DNA from: Oscillospiraceae bacterium
Lineage (GTDB): Bacteria; Bacillota; Clostridia; Oscillospirales; Acutalibacteraceae
Direction: 5' to 3'
NCBI GenBank assembly: GCA_015065975.1
Contig: SVPG01000006.1
Coordinates: 24,675-88,674 of the forward strand
Length of the DNA stretch: 64,000 nucleotides
The notes beneath the pieces are model-generated. The model searched no databases and was not told where the DNA came from. It saw only the letters and a list, made by a program, of their open reading frames with translations. The translations under genes and the position numbers were made by a program. Shown here piece by piece: positions 32,178 to 40,688 of this stretch (the first letter of the stretch is position 1; each line of letters starts with the position of its first letter).

Positions 32178-34343
32178 ATGGATTTTGTAGCACAGCTTGC
32201 AGCTCAGTTTTCGATCAAGCCTGAGTATGTCAAGAATATTCTCACACTTATTGACGATGGCAACACCATCCCGTTTATTGCACGTTACCGCAAGGAGATG
32301 CACGGAACACAGAATGACCAGACCATCCGTGAGCTTGCGGACAGATATGAATATCTCCAAGGTCTTGAAAAGCGCCGCGAGGAGGTAAGGGCATCGATCG
32401 AAAATCTCGGTGTGATGACCGATGAAATTTCTGCGGCACTCGGTGCTGCGGCAACACTTGCCGAGATTGAGGATATATACCGTCCCTATAAACCCAAGAG
32501 AAAGACAAGAGCTTCCGTCGCAAAGGAAAAGGGACTTCAGCCGCTCGCAGATGCGATTTTTGCACAGGAAAAGGGCGGAGAATTTCCTATCGATATGGCT
32601 CAGAATTATGTGGATGCGGAAAAGGGTGTTGAAACCGCTCAGGATGCTCTGCAGGGTGCTCTCGATATAATTGCGGAAGCTATTTCCGATAACGCAAATA
32701 TCAGAAAGCGTCTGCGCTATGTTGCGTTTGCAAACGGAAGTCTGAGAACAAAGGCGTCCGATCCCGAAGCGGATTCCGTCTATACAACCTATTATGATTA
32801 CAGTGAGCCGCTGACAAAGGTCGCAGGACACAGAGTTCTTGCAGTCGACCGCGGTGAGCGCGAGGGATTCCTCAAGGTTTCGGTAGAGTTTGACAAAGCA
32901 AAAGGACTCAATATCGTCTATTCCGAAAGTGTAATATACGGCTCGAATTGCACCGATGCTGTTATCGAAGCGGCAACCGATGCATACGACCGTCTTATAT
33001 TCCCGTCGATCGAGAGAGAGCTGCGTTCCGATCTTACCGCAACCGCAGCGGAGGGAGCCATAAAGAATTTCTCACAGAACCTGCGCCAGCTTCTCATGCA
33101 GCCGCCTGTAAAGGGAAAGACCGTCATAGGTCTCGACCCCGGTTACAGAACAGGCTGTAAGGTTGCGGTCGTTGACGATACGGGCAGAGTTCTCGATACA
33201 GGCGTTATCTATCCCGCACCGCCCTACAAGAAGATCGACGAGGCCCGCAGAATAGTCGGCGGACTCATCAAGAAGCATAATGCCGATGCTCTGTCGATCG
33301 GTAACGGAACTGCGAGTAAGGAGACCGAGATGTTTGCCTCCGACCTGCTCCACGATTTTAACGGCGTGAGCTATATGGTCGTCAGTGAAGCGGGCGCTTC
33401 GGTTTATTCCGCGAGCAAGCTTGCGGCTGAGGAGTTCCCCGAATATGACGTCAGTCTCAGAAGCGCCGTTTCCATCGCAAGAAGACTGCAGGATCCCCTT
33501 GCAGAGCTTGTAAAGATCGATCCGAAGGCTATCGGTGTCGGTCAGTATCAGCACGATATGCCCCCGAAGAGACTCGACGATGCTCTCGGCGGAGTTGTCG
33601 AAGAGTGTGTCAATTCGGTCGGCGTCGACCTCAATACAGCGTCGCCGTCGCTTCTTGCAAGAGTTGCAGGCGTTTCGGCGGCGGTTTCGAAAAATATCGT
33701 TGCATACCGTGAGGAGAACGGTGCGTTCAAGAGCAGAAGCGAACTCAAAAAAGTTCCGAAGCTCGGTCCCAAGGCTTTCGAGCAGTGCGCAGGCTTCCTC
33801 CGTGTTGCGGAGAGCAGCAATGTGCTTGACAATACGGCGGTTCACCCCGAGAGCTACAGCGCGGCAAAAGCGCTTCTTGAGCTTTGCGGATACAAGCTGG
33901 ACGACGTTAAAAAGGGCAAGATCGGTGATCTCAAGGATCGTGTCGCCGAGATAGGTGAGGAGACCGCAGCCGAGAAACTCGGTATAGGTGTTCCGACGCT
34001 CAACGATATTGTTACCGAGCTTATGCGTCCGGGGCGTGACCCGCGTGACGAACTGCCCAAGCCCCTGCTTCGTACCGATGTTCTCGATATGAACGACCTT
34101 GTTCCCGGTATGGAGCTTGACGGAACGGTAAGAAATGTTATAGATTTCGGTGCGTTTGTGGATATCGGAGTCCATCAGGACGGACTTGTACATATCTCGC
34201 AGATTTGCAACCACTTCATAAAACACCCGAGTGAAAAGCTCAAGGTGGGAGATGTTGTAAAGGTGTGGGTATTGTCGGTCGATACCGCAAAGAAGCGCAT
34301 CAGCCTTACAATGAAGGGAGCCCCCGATGTCAAGAAGTCTTAA
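32178..34343 (+). CDS. tex: Tex family RNA-binding protein
   Basis: 721 residues, normal length. Domain order is the N-terminal helical domain, the YqgF/RNase H-like domain (TVIGLDPGYRTGCKVAVVD, near 316), the helix-hairpin-helix pair (LNTASPSLLARVAGVS; FKSRSELKKVPKLGPKAFEQ), and a C-terminal S1 RNA-binding domain (GMELDGTVRNVIDFGAFVDIG). Tex is a highly conserved protein affecting transcription and RNA metabolism, related to eukaryotic Spt6. Its last 17 bases overlap the next lipoprotein gene. Confidence 0.97.
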   Translation: MDFVAQLAAQFSIKPEYVKNILTLIDDGNTIPFIARYRKEMHGTQNDQTIRELADRYEYLQGLEKRREEVRASIENLGVMTDEISAALGAAATLAEIEDIYRPYKPKRKTRASVAKEKGLQPLADAIFAQEKGGEFPIDMAQNYVDAEKGVETAQDALQGALDIIAEAISDNANIRKRLRYVAFANGSLRTKASDPEADSVYTTYYDYSEPLTKVAGHRVLAVDRGEREGFLKVSVEFDKAKGLNIVYSESVIYGSNCTDAVIEAATDAYDRLIFPSIERELRSDLTATAAEGAIKNFSQNLRQLLMQPPVKGKTVIGLDPGYRTGCKVAVVDDTGRVLDTGVIYPAPPYKKIDEARRIVGGLIKKHNADALSIGNGTASKETEMFASDLLHDFNGVSYMVVSEAGASVYSASKLAAEEFPEYDVSLRSAVSIARRLQDPLAELVKIDPKAIGVGQYQHDMPPKRLDDALGGVVEECVNSVGVDLNTASPSLLARVAGVSAAVSKNIVAYREENGAFKSRSELKKVPKLGPKAFEQCAGFLRVAESSNVLDNTAVHPESYSAAKALLELCGYKLDDVKKGKIGDLKDRVAEIGEETAAEKLGIGVPTLNDIVTELMRPGRDPRDELPKPLLRTDVLDMNDLVPGMELDGTVRNVIDFGAFVDIGVHQDGLVHISQICNHFIKHPSEKLKVGDVVKVWVLSVDTAKKRISLTMKGAPDVKKS

Positions 34344-35268
34344 ACTTGCGGCAGCACTGCTGCTGACGGTTTTGCTCACAGCCTGCTCGTGCAGCGAACC
34401 CGAGTATTATGAACGCCTCGATCAGAGCAGCGCGTCATCGTCGGGAAGTGCTGCGTCCGATACCGTGCAGACGGCAGGTACGACCGAGCAGACGTGGTCT
34501 GCGCCTGCACCCCGTTTCCAAACGGGAACATATTCGATGGCAAGCGCAAATTCCACAGTTCAGAATGTAGCGGGTGAAAGCGGCGGCAGCTATTATCGCT
34601 CCGATCAGGAATACGATTATGACCTTGCGATAACTGTTGCGGCTGACGGTTCGCTCACCTGTGTCTATACCTTTACGCGTGTCTACTGGACATATGAGGT
34701 CAATGACGAGTCCTATGTTTTTGATACAAATGACAGAACCATGTACAGCTCGGATACGGCGATGTATTTCGACCTTATAGGCTGCAGCTTTACAGTTGCA
34801 GTCGATGCGTCGATGAACGTAACGGGCATATCGGGGGTCTCGGATATAATAAGCGCCCACCCGACGACGGCTTCGCTGATAAATGAGGAAAATCTCCTTG
34901 TTATGGCAAAGGACGTCTTCTACGCTCTGCCGCAGACCTTCTCGTACAAGACCTCGTGGAATCTGAGCCAGAGCGGCGTTGATACGAGCTTTACGCTGAT
35001 GCAGTTCAAGGACGGTCAGTTCGGCGCCGATATAGTCGGAGTGCAGCAGCCGCTTCCCGCGGATTCCCACGATGCCTCGACGGGATTTACGACAAAGTAC
35101 AGCGAGATAGGCAGACTTACGGGAACTCTTCGAATGAACAGCGACGATCGCGGCGTTCAGAGCTTTTCTTACAGACAGACCAGTAAAGGTCTGCTTGTCT
35201 CAGCCAATGAGACGTATGATTTTGATGTAGTGGTCAGTTCGTCCTGCAAAATAACAAGAAAGGCATAA
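34327..35268 (+). CDS. Hypothetical lipoprotein
   Basis: 313 residues. A signal peptide ends in the lipobox LTAC (Cys20), followed by a Ser/Thr/Ala-rich linker (about 30-75) and a beta-rich domain with repeated aromatic-acidic patterns (YYRSDQEYDYDLAITV; FTRVYWTYEVNDESYVF). No family was recognised. The start overlaps tex by 17 bases, and the stop lies 9 bases before the C39-like lipoprotein, so the two lipoproteins are probably made and exported together. Confidence 0.8.
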   Translation: MSRSLKLAAALLLTVLLTACSCSEPEYYERLDQSSASSSGSAASDTVQTAGTTEQTWSAPAPRFQTGTYSMASANSTVQNVAGESGGSYYRSDQEYDYDLAITVAADGSLTCVYTFTRVYWTYEVNDESYVFDTNDRTMYSSDTAMYFDLIGCSFTVAVDASMNVTGISGVSDIISAHPTTASLINEENLLVMAKDVFYALPQTFSYKTSWNLSQSGVDTSFTLMQFKDGQFGADIVGVQQPLPADSHDASTGFTTKYSEIGRLTGTLRMNSDDRGVQSFSYRQTSKGLLVSANETYDFDVVVSSSCKITRKA

Positions 35269-35277
35269 CAGACCGTT

Positions 35278-37056
35278 ATGGATTTGAAAAAAAGAATCAT
35301 TGCCGTGCTCCTGTGCGTGATGCTTTGTCTTTGTGCGTTTTCGGGCTGTGAGTTTTCGCAGTTGACCTGTGTGTCGGAGCCGACCCTTACGCTTTACGGA
35401 GAGTATCCGTATCAGCTTCCCGTTCTCAAAGGTTTTTCAGGAGCTACCGAGCTTACGCAGCGCCTCGAGGAGCATTACGGGGAGATATGCAGCCTTCTGC
35501 AGAGCGCAAACGCCTCGGGTGATGTGGTTTCGATAGATTACTCGCTCGAGAAACGTGAAGAGAACTATGTTCTCAGAAGCTTCATAAAGGGCACGCAGTC
35601 GGGACGCTTTCTGCTTGATGAGATAGTGATAAATACCGAAGGCACAACTCAGATATCTCCGATCGCCATGACCGAATATCTTTCGGACGGCGAGTTCCTC
35701 GCGTCGTATTTTATGCTGTGCGAGGCGGGACTTGATCCCGATCTCGGCCGCTACGGAGAAAAGGTCGATCTGATCGATCTTCTGTCCGTGCTTGTCGGAT
35801 ACTGTGAAGCGTACGGTGAGCCGATCGATACCGCGCGCATTTCACAGAGTGTCAGCGGCTCCGATGTGTATCTCAAGGCTTATGAAACAGGACTTGTCGA
35901 CCTGCTCTTTGAAGATGACCTCTATTCTCAGCTGAGATCGTATCAGCTCGCGCAGTGTATGGCGTCCTTTATCGAATATGCTTCGTCACATATCTGTACG
36001 GTAAGCTCGAACGAGATAACGATGGACGAGCTTATGTCAATGTGTGATGTCTTCCTCGACTTCTACACACCTGCCGAATCGGAAGAGGCAACGACGCAGT
36101 GGGAAAGCTGCAAGGCTGAGATTATGGAATGTTACTCTTCCGACGGATTGGACGTTCCGGCTACGCGCAGCAATGCAGCAGAGAGCTTTGTTTATATGTA
36201 TGAAACGTGTTTCGGCGAGATAGATGAAGATACTTACGATTGGGTAACCTATCTCGATACGGAGCTGACAGCGGCAAGAAAAGCCGGTGCGAAATCGCTC
36301 ATGAGTCCGTTTCCGTCGGGGGATATATTTTCGGCTCAGTACATAATCCATGAATTTGAAATCGGAGATATAGCGTCGGATTTTGCATATTCCTGCTATA
36401 CCGGGTTCTGCGAAGATTTTGCCGGCGAGGATTCATATGCCGCCGAGACGGCGGTGTATTACGGCGAGATGATAAAATGCATCGGTACCCTTGATGAATA
36501 TATCAAGGCTCATACCGAACCCGAAGCGCAGAAGATCACCGTGCGAAATGACCGTGATTATGACTGGTATCTTACACAGTACGATTACAGCTATTATGCC
36601 GATGTGAACTGTATGCCGACAATTTCAGCAATGGCAATAAGGTGGTCTACGGGCGATCTTGATGTAACTCAGCATGAACTGCGCAAAAAATTTCTGCCCG
36701 AATACAGTCAGGGCTGGTGGATGTGGCAGGTTGAGGAATGTCTTGCCGATTACGGAGTAAAATATGAAAGCAAAGATGTTTCGATCGAATCGATGCTGAG
36801 CGATCTGGATGCAGGGTGCATAATTCTGACACAGATGAGTGAGGTCGACCTTTCGCTTTCGGGGCATTGCTTTATAATTTACGGATACAGAAAACTTGGG
36901 GACAGCGTTGTTTTTTACATTCACGACCCCGGAGTTTCCTACGAGCAGAACAAATACGGTGAACCGATAGGTAAGGGTATGGAGATCGACTCCGCGTATG
37001 CCTATTGGGTGATTGACCGTTTTGCCTATTCATATGTGTGCGTGAGTGCACAGTAA
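35278..37056 (+). CDS. Lipoprotein with C-terminal C39-like peptidase domain
   Basis: 592 residues. A lipobox FSGC (Cys23) ends the signal peptide. Residues about 30-420 are an acidic, mostly helical domain with no recognised family. The last 165 residues resemble the C39-like family (PF13529): the catalytic-type Cys in DVNCMPTISAMA, His in SGHCFIIYGY and Asp in IHDPG. This points to a surface cysteine peptidase. The substrate may be the partner lipoprotein upstream or external peptides; both are guesses. Confidence 0.82.
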   Translation: MDLKKRIIAVLLCVMLCLCAFSGCEFSQLTCVSEPTLTLYGEYPYQLPVLKGFSGATELTQRLEEHYGEICSLLQSANASGDVVSIDYSLEKREENYVLRSFIKGTQSGRFLLDEIVINTEGTTQISPIAMTEYLSDGEFLASYFMLCEAGLDPDLGRYGEKVDLIDLLSVLVGYCEAYGEPIDTARISQSVSGSDVYLKAYETGLVDLLFEDDLYSQLRSYQLAQCMASFIEYASSHICTVSSNEITMDELMSMCDVFLDFYTPAESEEATTQWESCKAEIMECYSSDGLDVPATRSNAAESFVYMYETCFGEIDEDTYDWVTYLDTELTAARKAGAKSLMSPFPSGDIFSAQYIIHEFEIGDIASDFAYSCYTGFCEDFAGEDSYAAETAVYYGEMIKCIGTLDEYIKAHTEPEAQKITVRNDRDYDWYLTQYDYSYYADVNCMPTISAMAIRWSTGDLDVTQHELRKKFLPEYSQGWWMWQVEECLADYGVKYESKDVSIESMLSDLDAGCIILTQMSEVDLSLSGHCFIIYGYRKLGDSVVFYIHDPGVSYEQNKYGEPIGKGMEIDSAYAYWVIDRFAYSYVCVSAQ

Positions 37057-37085
37057 AAGGAGGAAAGCCGCGCAGGCGGACGATT

Positions 37086-38315
37086 ATGAAAAAGGAAAGA
37101 ATGCTTGAGTATGCCCGTCTCATAACCAAAATGGGCATAAATGTACAGAAGGATCAGGACGTTGTCATAAAGGCATATTTCGATCAGCCCGAGTTTGTCA
37201 TGATGCTGGTCGAGGAATGCTATAAACTCGGAGCGCGCAAGGTTCGTGTCGAGTGGATGTATATGCCGCTTGAGAAGATCGATATAGAGATGCAGAGCCT
37301 TGAGGCTCTCTCTGAGGTTACTGACTGGGAGGTCGAAAAGCTCAAGCACAACGTCAAAACTCTTCCCGCGATGATATACGTCATTTCTGAAGATCCCGAC
37401 GGTCTGTGTGATGTGGATCAGAAGAAATATGCATCTGCGAGAGCGGCAAGAACAGCCGTTATCAAACCGTACCGCGATTCTATGGAGGATAAGTATCAGT
37501 GGTGTATTGCCGCTGTTCCCGGCGTCGAATGGGCACGAAAGGTGTTCCCGGGCGTCTCTGATGAAGAAGCGGTCGAGAAGCTGTGGGAGAGTATACTTTA
37601 CTGCTCACGCGTTGACGGAAATGCACAGGAGAACTGGAACGAGCACAATAAGAATCTCAAAGAGAGATACTCTTATCTCAACTCTCTCGAACTTCGTGAG
37701 CTGCATTATACCGCATCAAACGGAACCGATCTTACTGTCGGGCTTATAGATATCGGAAGATTCCTCGGCGGCTGCGAAAAGACCCTCGGCGGAGTTGTCT
37801 ATAACCCCAATATCCCGTCTGAAGAGATATTTACATCTCCCATGAAGGGAAAGGCAGAAGGTGTTGTTTATTCTTCGATGCCCTTCTCCTATAACGGAAG
37901 ACTGATGGAGAACTTCGGTTTCCGATTTGAGAACGGAAAAGCCGTTGAGGTGCTTACCGATAACGAGGACGACCGTGCAGTGCTCACCGATATGATAAAT
38001 ATGGACGAGAATTCCGCATATCTCGGCGAGTGCGCACTTATCCCGTACGATTCTCCAATCAGAAACAGTGAAATAATTTTCTATAACACTCTGTTTGACG
38101 AGAACGCCGCCTGCCATCTGGCTCTCGGTTCAGGATTCAACGGCTGTCTCGAAGGTTTTGAAAATATGACCTTTGACCAGTGCTGCGAAAAGGGAATAAA
38201 CAGTGCATTTATCCACGAGGATTTCATGATCGGAACACCCGATCTGAATATTGACGGAAAAACAAAGGACGGAAAGACTGTGGCAATATTCCGCAACGGC
38301 GGCTGGGCATTCTGA
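37086..38315 (+). CDS. M29-family aminopeptidase
   Basis: 409 residues. Thermophilic-aminopeptidase family, releasing N-terminal residues in the cytoplasm with two metal ions. All ligand motifs are seen: NIPSEEIFTSP (Glu), AYLGECAL (Glu), DENAACHLALG (His) and FIHEDFMIGTPDL (His and Asp). ATG at 37086 follows AGGCGG by 7 bases; a stronger AAAGGAGG (near 37056) is too far off, and earlier in-frame codons overlap the upstream gene. It could complete breakdown of peptides from the C39-like enzyme, by inference. Confidence 0.93.
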   Translation: MKKERMLEYARLITKMGINVQKDQDVVIKAYFDQPEFVMMLVEECYKLGARKVRVEWMYMPLEKIDIEMQSLEALSEVTDWEVEKLKHNVKTLPAMIYVISEDPDGLCDVDQKKYASARAARTAVIKPYRDSMEDKYQWCIAAVPGVEWARKVFPGVSDEEAVEKLWESILYCSRVDGNAQENWNEHNKNLKERYSYLNSLELRELHYTASNGTDLTVGLIDIGRFLGGCEKTLGGVVYNPNIPSEEIFTSPMKGKAEGVVYSSMPFSYNGRLMENFGFRFENGKAVEVLTDNEDDRAVLTDMINMDENSAYLGECALIPYDSPIRNSEIIFYNTLFDENAACHLALGSGFNGCLEGFENMTFDQCCEKGINSAFIHEDFMIGTPDLNIDGKTKDGKTVAIFRNGGWAF

Positions 38316-38330
38316 TAAAAGCAATAAAAT

Positions 38331-38363
38331 ATCGGCAGAAGCGGATTTCTCGCTTCTGCCGAT
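38331..38363. terminator. Bidirectional terminator between the M29 and UspA-like genes
   Basis: ATCGGCAGAAGCG (38331-38343) is perfectly complementary to 38351-38363, with a 7-base loop. Confidence 0.88.
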
Positions 38364-38386
38364 GATTGTTTATTTTATTCTTGTGC

Positions 38387-38815
38387 TTACGCCATACGGT
38401 TGACCGAAAGGTTAAGTATATCGGGATCGCTGTATTCGTCTGCCGAAGTTGCTTCGGGAATGGATATTATTTTGACCTTCGGAAGGACTGCCGCAAGCAG
38501 AGAGATGAATTTGTTTTCCTTTCCGGGTGTACCGGTAATAACATAATCAGCTTTGACTCTTTTTACATATTCCGTAACGGCCAGTACAGGGTTCTCATTA
38601 TATAGAATGGTCATCTGAGCGCCGACTGTTCTTGCAATACTGTGGAGATATTCGAGAGCGTCAAGCTCGCTTTCGGTGCAGTAACCGTCAAGAACGCTGA
38701 CAATTTCAAGCAAAGCGCCTGCGTCTTCAGCTATGCAAGCGGCGGCATTTATTATTCTTTCACAATTGTATTGTCCCGTTACACAGGCTATGCATACCTG
38801 CTTTCTGTGACTCAT
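38387..38815 (-). CDS. UspA-like (universal stress/adenine-nucleotide alpha hydrolase fold) protein
   Basis: 142 residues with an alternating strand-helix pattern: VCIACVTGQYNCERII, TILYNENPVLAVTEYVKR and ADYVITGTPGKENKFISLL. It resembles the USP-like domain found in KdpD and stand-alone Usp proteins. The glycine-rich nucleotide loop (GTPGKENKF) is shorter than classical GxxGx9GS. The role is unknown. ATG at 38815 has GAAAGGAC before it. A possible upstream mini-ORF ends next to that site. Confidence 0.7.
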   Translation of the reverse strand: MSHRKQVCIACVTGQYNCERIINAAACIAEDAGALLEIVSVLDGYCTESELDALEYLHSIARTVGAQMTILYNENPVLAVTEYVKRVKADYVITGTPGKENKFISLLAAVLPKVKIISIPEATSADEYSDPDILNLSVNRMA

Positions 38816-38829
38816 GATACATTGTCCTT

Positions 38830-38876
38830 TCACAAATTGTGGGTGCGCCTGATATCTGTCCCGAGCATCACCTCCT
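38830..38876 (-). promoter_or_regulatory. Perfect Shine-Dalgarno and possible 12-codon leader ORF upstream of the UspA-like gene
   Basis: On the minus strand AGGAGGTGAT (38867-38876) matches the 16S anti-SD over ten bases. An ATG at 38868 opens a 12-codon frame (MLGTDIRRTHNL) whose stop adjoins the next gene's ribosome site. Its spacing to AGGAGG, two bases, is short. Confidence 0.35.
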
Positions 38877-38994
38877 ATATCTTACAATTTATATTATACA
38901 TAACATTATGTCATAAAAACGATAATTTTTTGTCTAATGTGTTAACAAAGTGTAACATATAAATACAGTGATATGCTATGTGACAATCTCCGTC

Positions 38995-39023
38995 TTGAAA
39001 TCGGTCGGCAATGAAGTTATAAT
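38995..39023 (+). promoter_or_regulatory. Promoter of the Lys-rich membrane protein gene
   Basis: TTGAAA (38995-39000), 17 bp, TATAAT (39018-39023), 37 bases before the start. Confidence 0.82.
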
Positions 39024-39060
39024 AGTTTACATCTGAGAAAGTTGAGAGGAGTTATTTTTA

Positions 39061-39708
39061 ATGCCTGCAAAAAAGACTGCTAAAAAGAGCACCTCCGCAA
39101 AAAAGACAAGCGGAAAAAAGAGTACTTCAAAGAAAAAAAGTACAAAGAAGAATACAGCGGGAAATGCAGCATCTTTCCTTGGCGGAGTGGTTGCTGCGCT
39201 TGCGATTCTTTATGTGATATCACTGCTTGGCGGCAAGAATCCCATCACATATATCTGTGCAGAAAAACCTGAAGAAACCGTGTCATCTGATGTTTACGTA
39301 TCGGAATCTGATGTAACAACAACGATAACATCTATTCGCACAACATACCCGTTTGCAACAACTTCCTCAACTGCAAAGCCAACCGAGTCTCCGGCATCGG
39401 CAAAAATGCAGGAAGCCATGCGTATAAGAGAGCTCCTTCCCTCGAAGAAGTGGAAGACCACTCTGATGGGTTATGATGCAACGATCACCTTCAAGAAGGG
39501 CGACACGGCAGATATTTCCGTCAAGATATACTTCATTACCGAGAAGCTCAGCGCCAATTATTATGTGTATGACGACTGCTCGGTTGAAATCAGATTTTCT
39601 TACGGCGGAAAGAATTATCGCATAATCGGAACAGCTGATGTTGTCTCTGATGATAAGATAACTCTTACAACCACAACCGGAGAGACTTACACTCTCAATG
39701 CGGCATAA
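39061..39708 (+). CDS. Lys/Ser/Thr-rich single-pass membrane protein
   Basis: 215 residues. The first 35 are almost only Lys, Ser, Thr and Ala (AKKTAKKSTSAKKTSGKK), like histone H1 or AlgP tails, then one membrane helix (about 40-60), a Thr/Ser linker (about 80-115) and a beta-rich outer domain (about 120-215; KWKTTLMGYDATITFKKGD). A cytoplasmic basic tail on a membrane protein could bind RNA, DNA or acidic lipids; none is shown. A GAGAGGAG site supports the start. It is followed 27 bases later by another single-pass protein. Confidence 0.75.
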   Translation: MPAKKTAKKSTSAKKTSGKKSTSKKKSTKKNTAGNAASFLGGVVAALAILYVISLLGGKNPITYICAEKPEETVSSDVYVSESDVTTTITSIRTTYPFATTSSTAKPTESPASAKMQEAMRIRELLPSKKWKTTLMGYDATITFKKGDTADISVKIYFITEKLSANYYVYDDCSVEIRFSYGGKNYRIIGTADVVSDDKITLTTTTGETYTLNAA

Positions 39709-39735
39709 TCAAAAATAGTTTCCGAGGTCTGATTG

Positions 39736-40638
39736 ATGAGATGCAGAAATTGTAACGGAGAGGTCAATCTTGCTGTAGGTCGCTGTACGGTATGCGGACA
39801 GCCGGTCGACGATGCGGCAAAATCGAGAATACTTCAGAATCTCGATCAGCTTGCCGATCAGTACAACATCGATTACGACAATATCGACAGCAAAACAGAA
39901 GATATCCCCGAGATAATGCGGGTAAACCGCAAGCAGGAAACCGAAAAGAAAAAGGAAGAAAAGAGCGATCCGAATGTTCGCCCGACCTTCGATGAGGAGA
40001 GATTCCGCCGCCTTGCGGGAATAACGGAAGATGATCTGAAGAAAGAGGAGCAGCCCGAGGAGGAAACGCCCGAGCTGCAGGAAGAGCAGATTGAGGAAGA
40101 AAGCTCGCAGGATTCGGAATCCGAGGATGATTACGAACCTTCAAATCCTGTTTTGCGGGGACTCAAAAATGCATATATGAAGCTTGACAAAGCGATCACT
40201 CCCGCGACCGACAGATTGCTTGCGTTCTATCGAAAGCACGTGCCGCGAAAGAATCGCGTGAAGCACAGTCCGCTAAAGGAACGTCTTGCGATTATGCTTA
40301 TTGCGCTGGCGCTGATCGTGGTTACGGTCGTGCTTGTTCTGACAATAGTGTCGTGTATACCCGATAACCCTGTCGGAGTATGGGAAACAAGCGAAAATCT
40401 TACCGTCGAGTTCACAAATGACGACAGAGTTATTGTCAGAGCAGTGACCGAGAGCGGCGAGGTATGCATTATCAAAGAAGGAATATACAGAACCCAGTGC
40501 AAAAACTCAAAAAGCTCCCTTATTATTGAATATGAAGACGGAACGCAAAGTATTCTCTATTATTCGATAGAAGGTGACAAGGGTACGTTTACCAACATTG
40601 GAAACGGGAAAGCCCCCGCAGTTTATTACAGACAATAA
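39736..40638 (+). CDS. Zinc-ribbon single-pass membrane protein of unknown function
   Basis: 300 residues. The N-terminus is a treble-clef/zinc-ribbon (CRNC...CTVC). A long, very acidic Glu-rich linker follows (about 55-140), then a basic stretch, one membrane helix (about 188-212), and an external beta domain starting PDNPVGVWETSENLTVEF, which resembles lipocalin-like or DUF-type domains measuring small extracytoplasmic inputs. No family was assigned. It shares a transcript with the Lys-rich protein and mirrors its topology, with an acidic instead of a basic cytoplasmic part. Confidence 0.75.
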   Translation: MRCRNCNGEVNLAVGRCTVCGQPVDDAAKSRILQNLDQLADQYNIDYDNIDSKTEDIPEIMRVNRKQETEKKKEEKSDPNVRPTFDEERFRRLAGITEDDLKKEEQPEEETPELQEEQIEEESSQDSESEDDYEPSNPVLRGLKNAYMKLDKAITPATDRLLAFYRKHVPRKNRVKHSPLKERLAIMLIALALIVVTVVLVLTIVSCIPDNPVGVWETSENLTVEFTNDDRVIVRAVTESGEVCIIKEGIYRTQCKNSKSSLIIEYEDGTQSILYYSIEGDKGTFTNIGNGKAPAVYYRQ

Positions 40639-40642
40639 CAGT

Positions 40643-40687
40643 AATCCCCGACAGCTGCCGCGAAGCGGTGACTGTCGGGGATTTTTG
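40643..40687. terminator. Bidirectional terminator before the histidine kinase gene
   Basis: AATCCCCGACAG (40643-40654) pairs with CTGTCGGGGATT (40672-40683), with an inner stem and T-run. Confidence 0.9.
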
Positions 40688-40688
40688 C

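Noticed and set aside
33072..34379. 435-residue open frame opposite tex
   Set aside because: Antisense shadow without ribosome site; tex domains are complete on the other strand.
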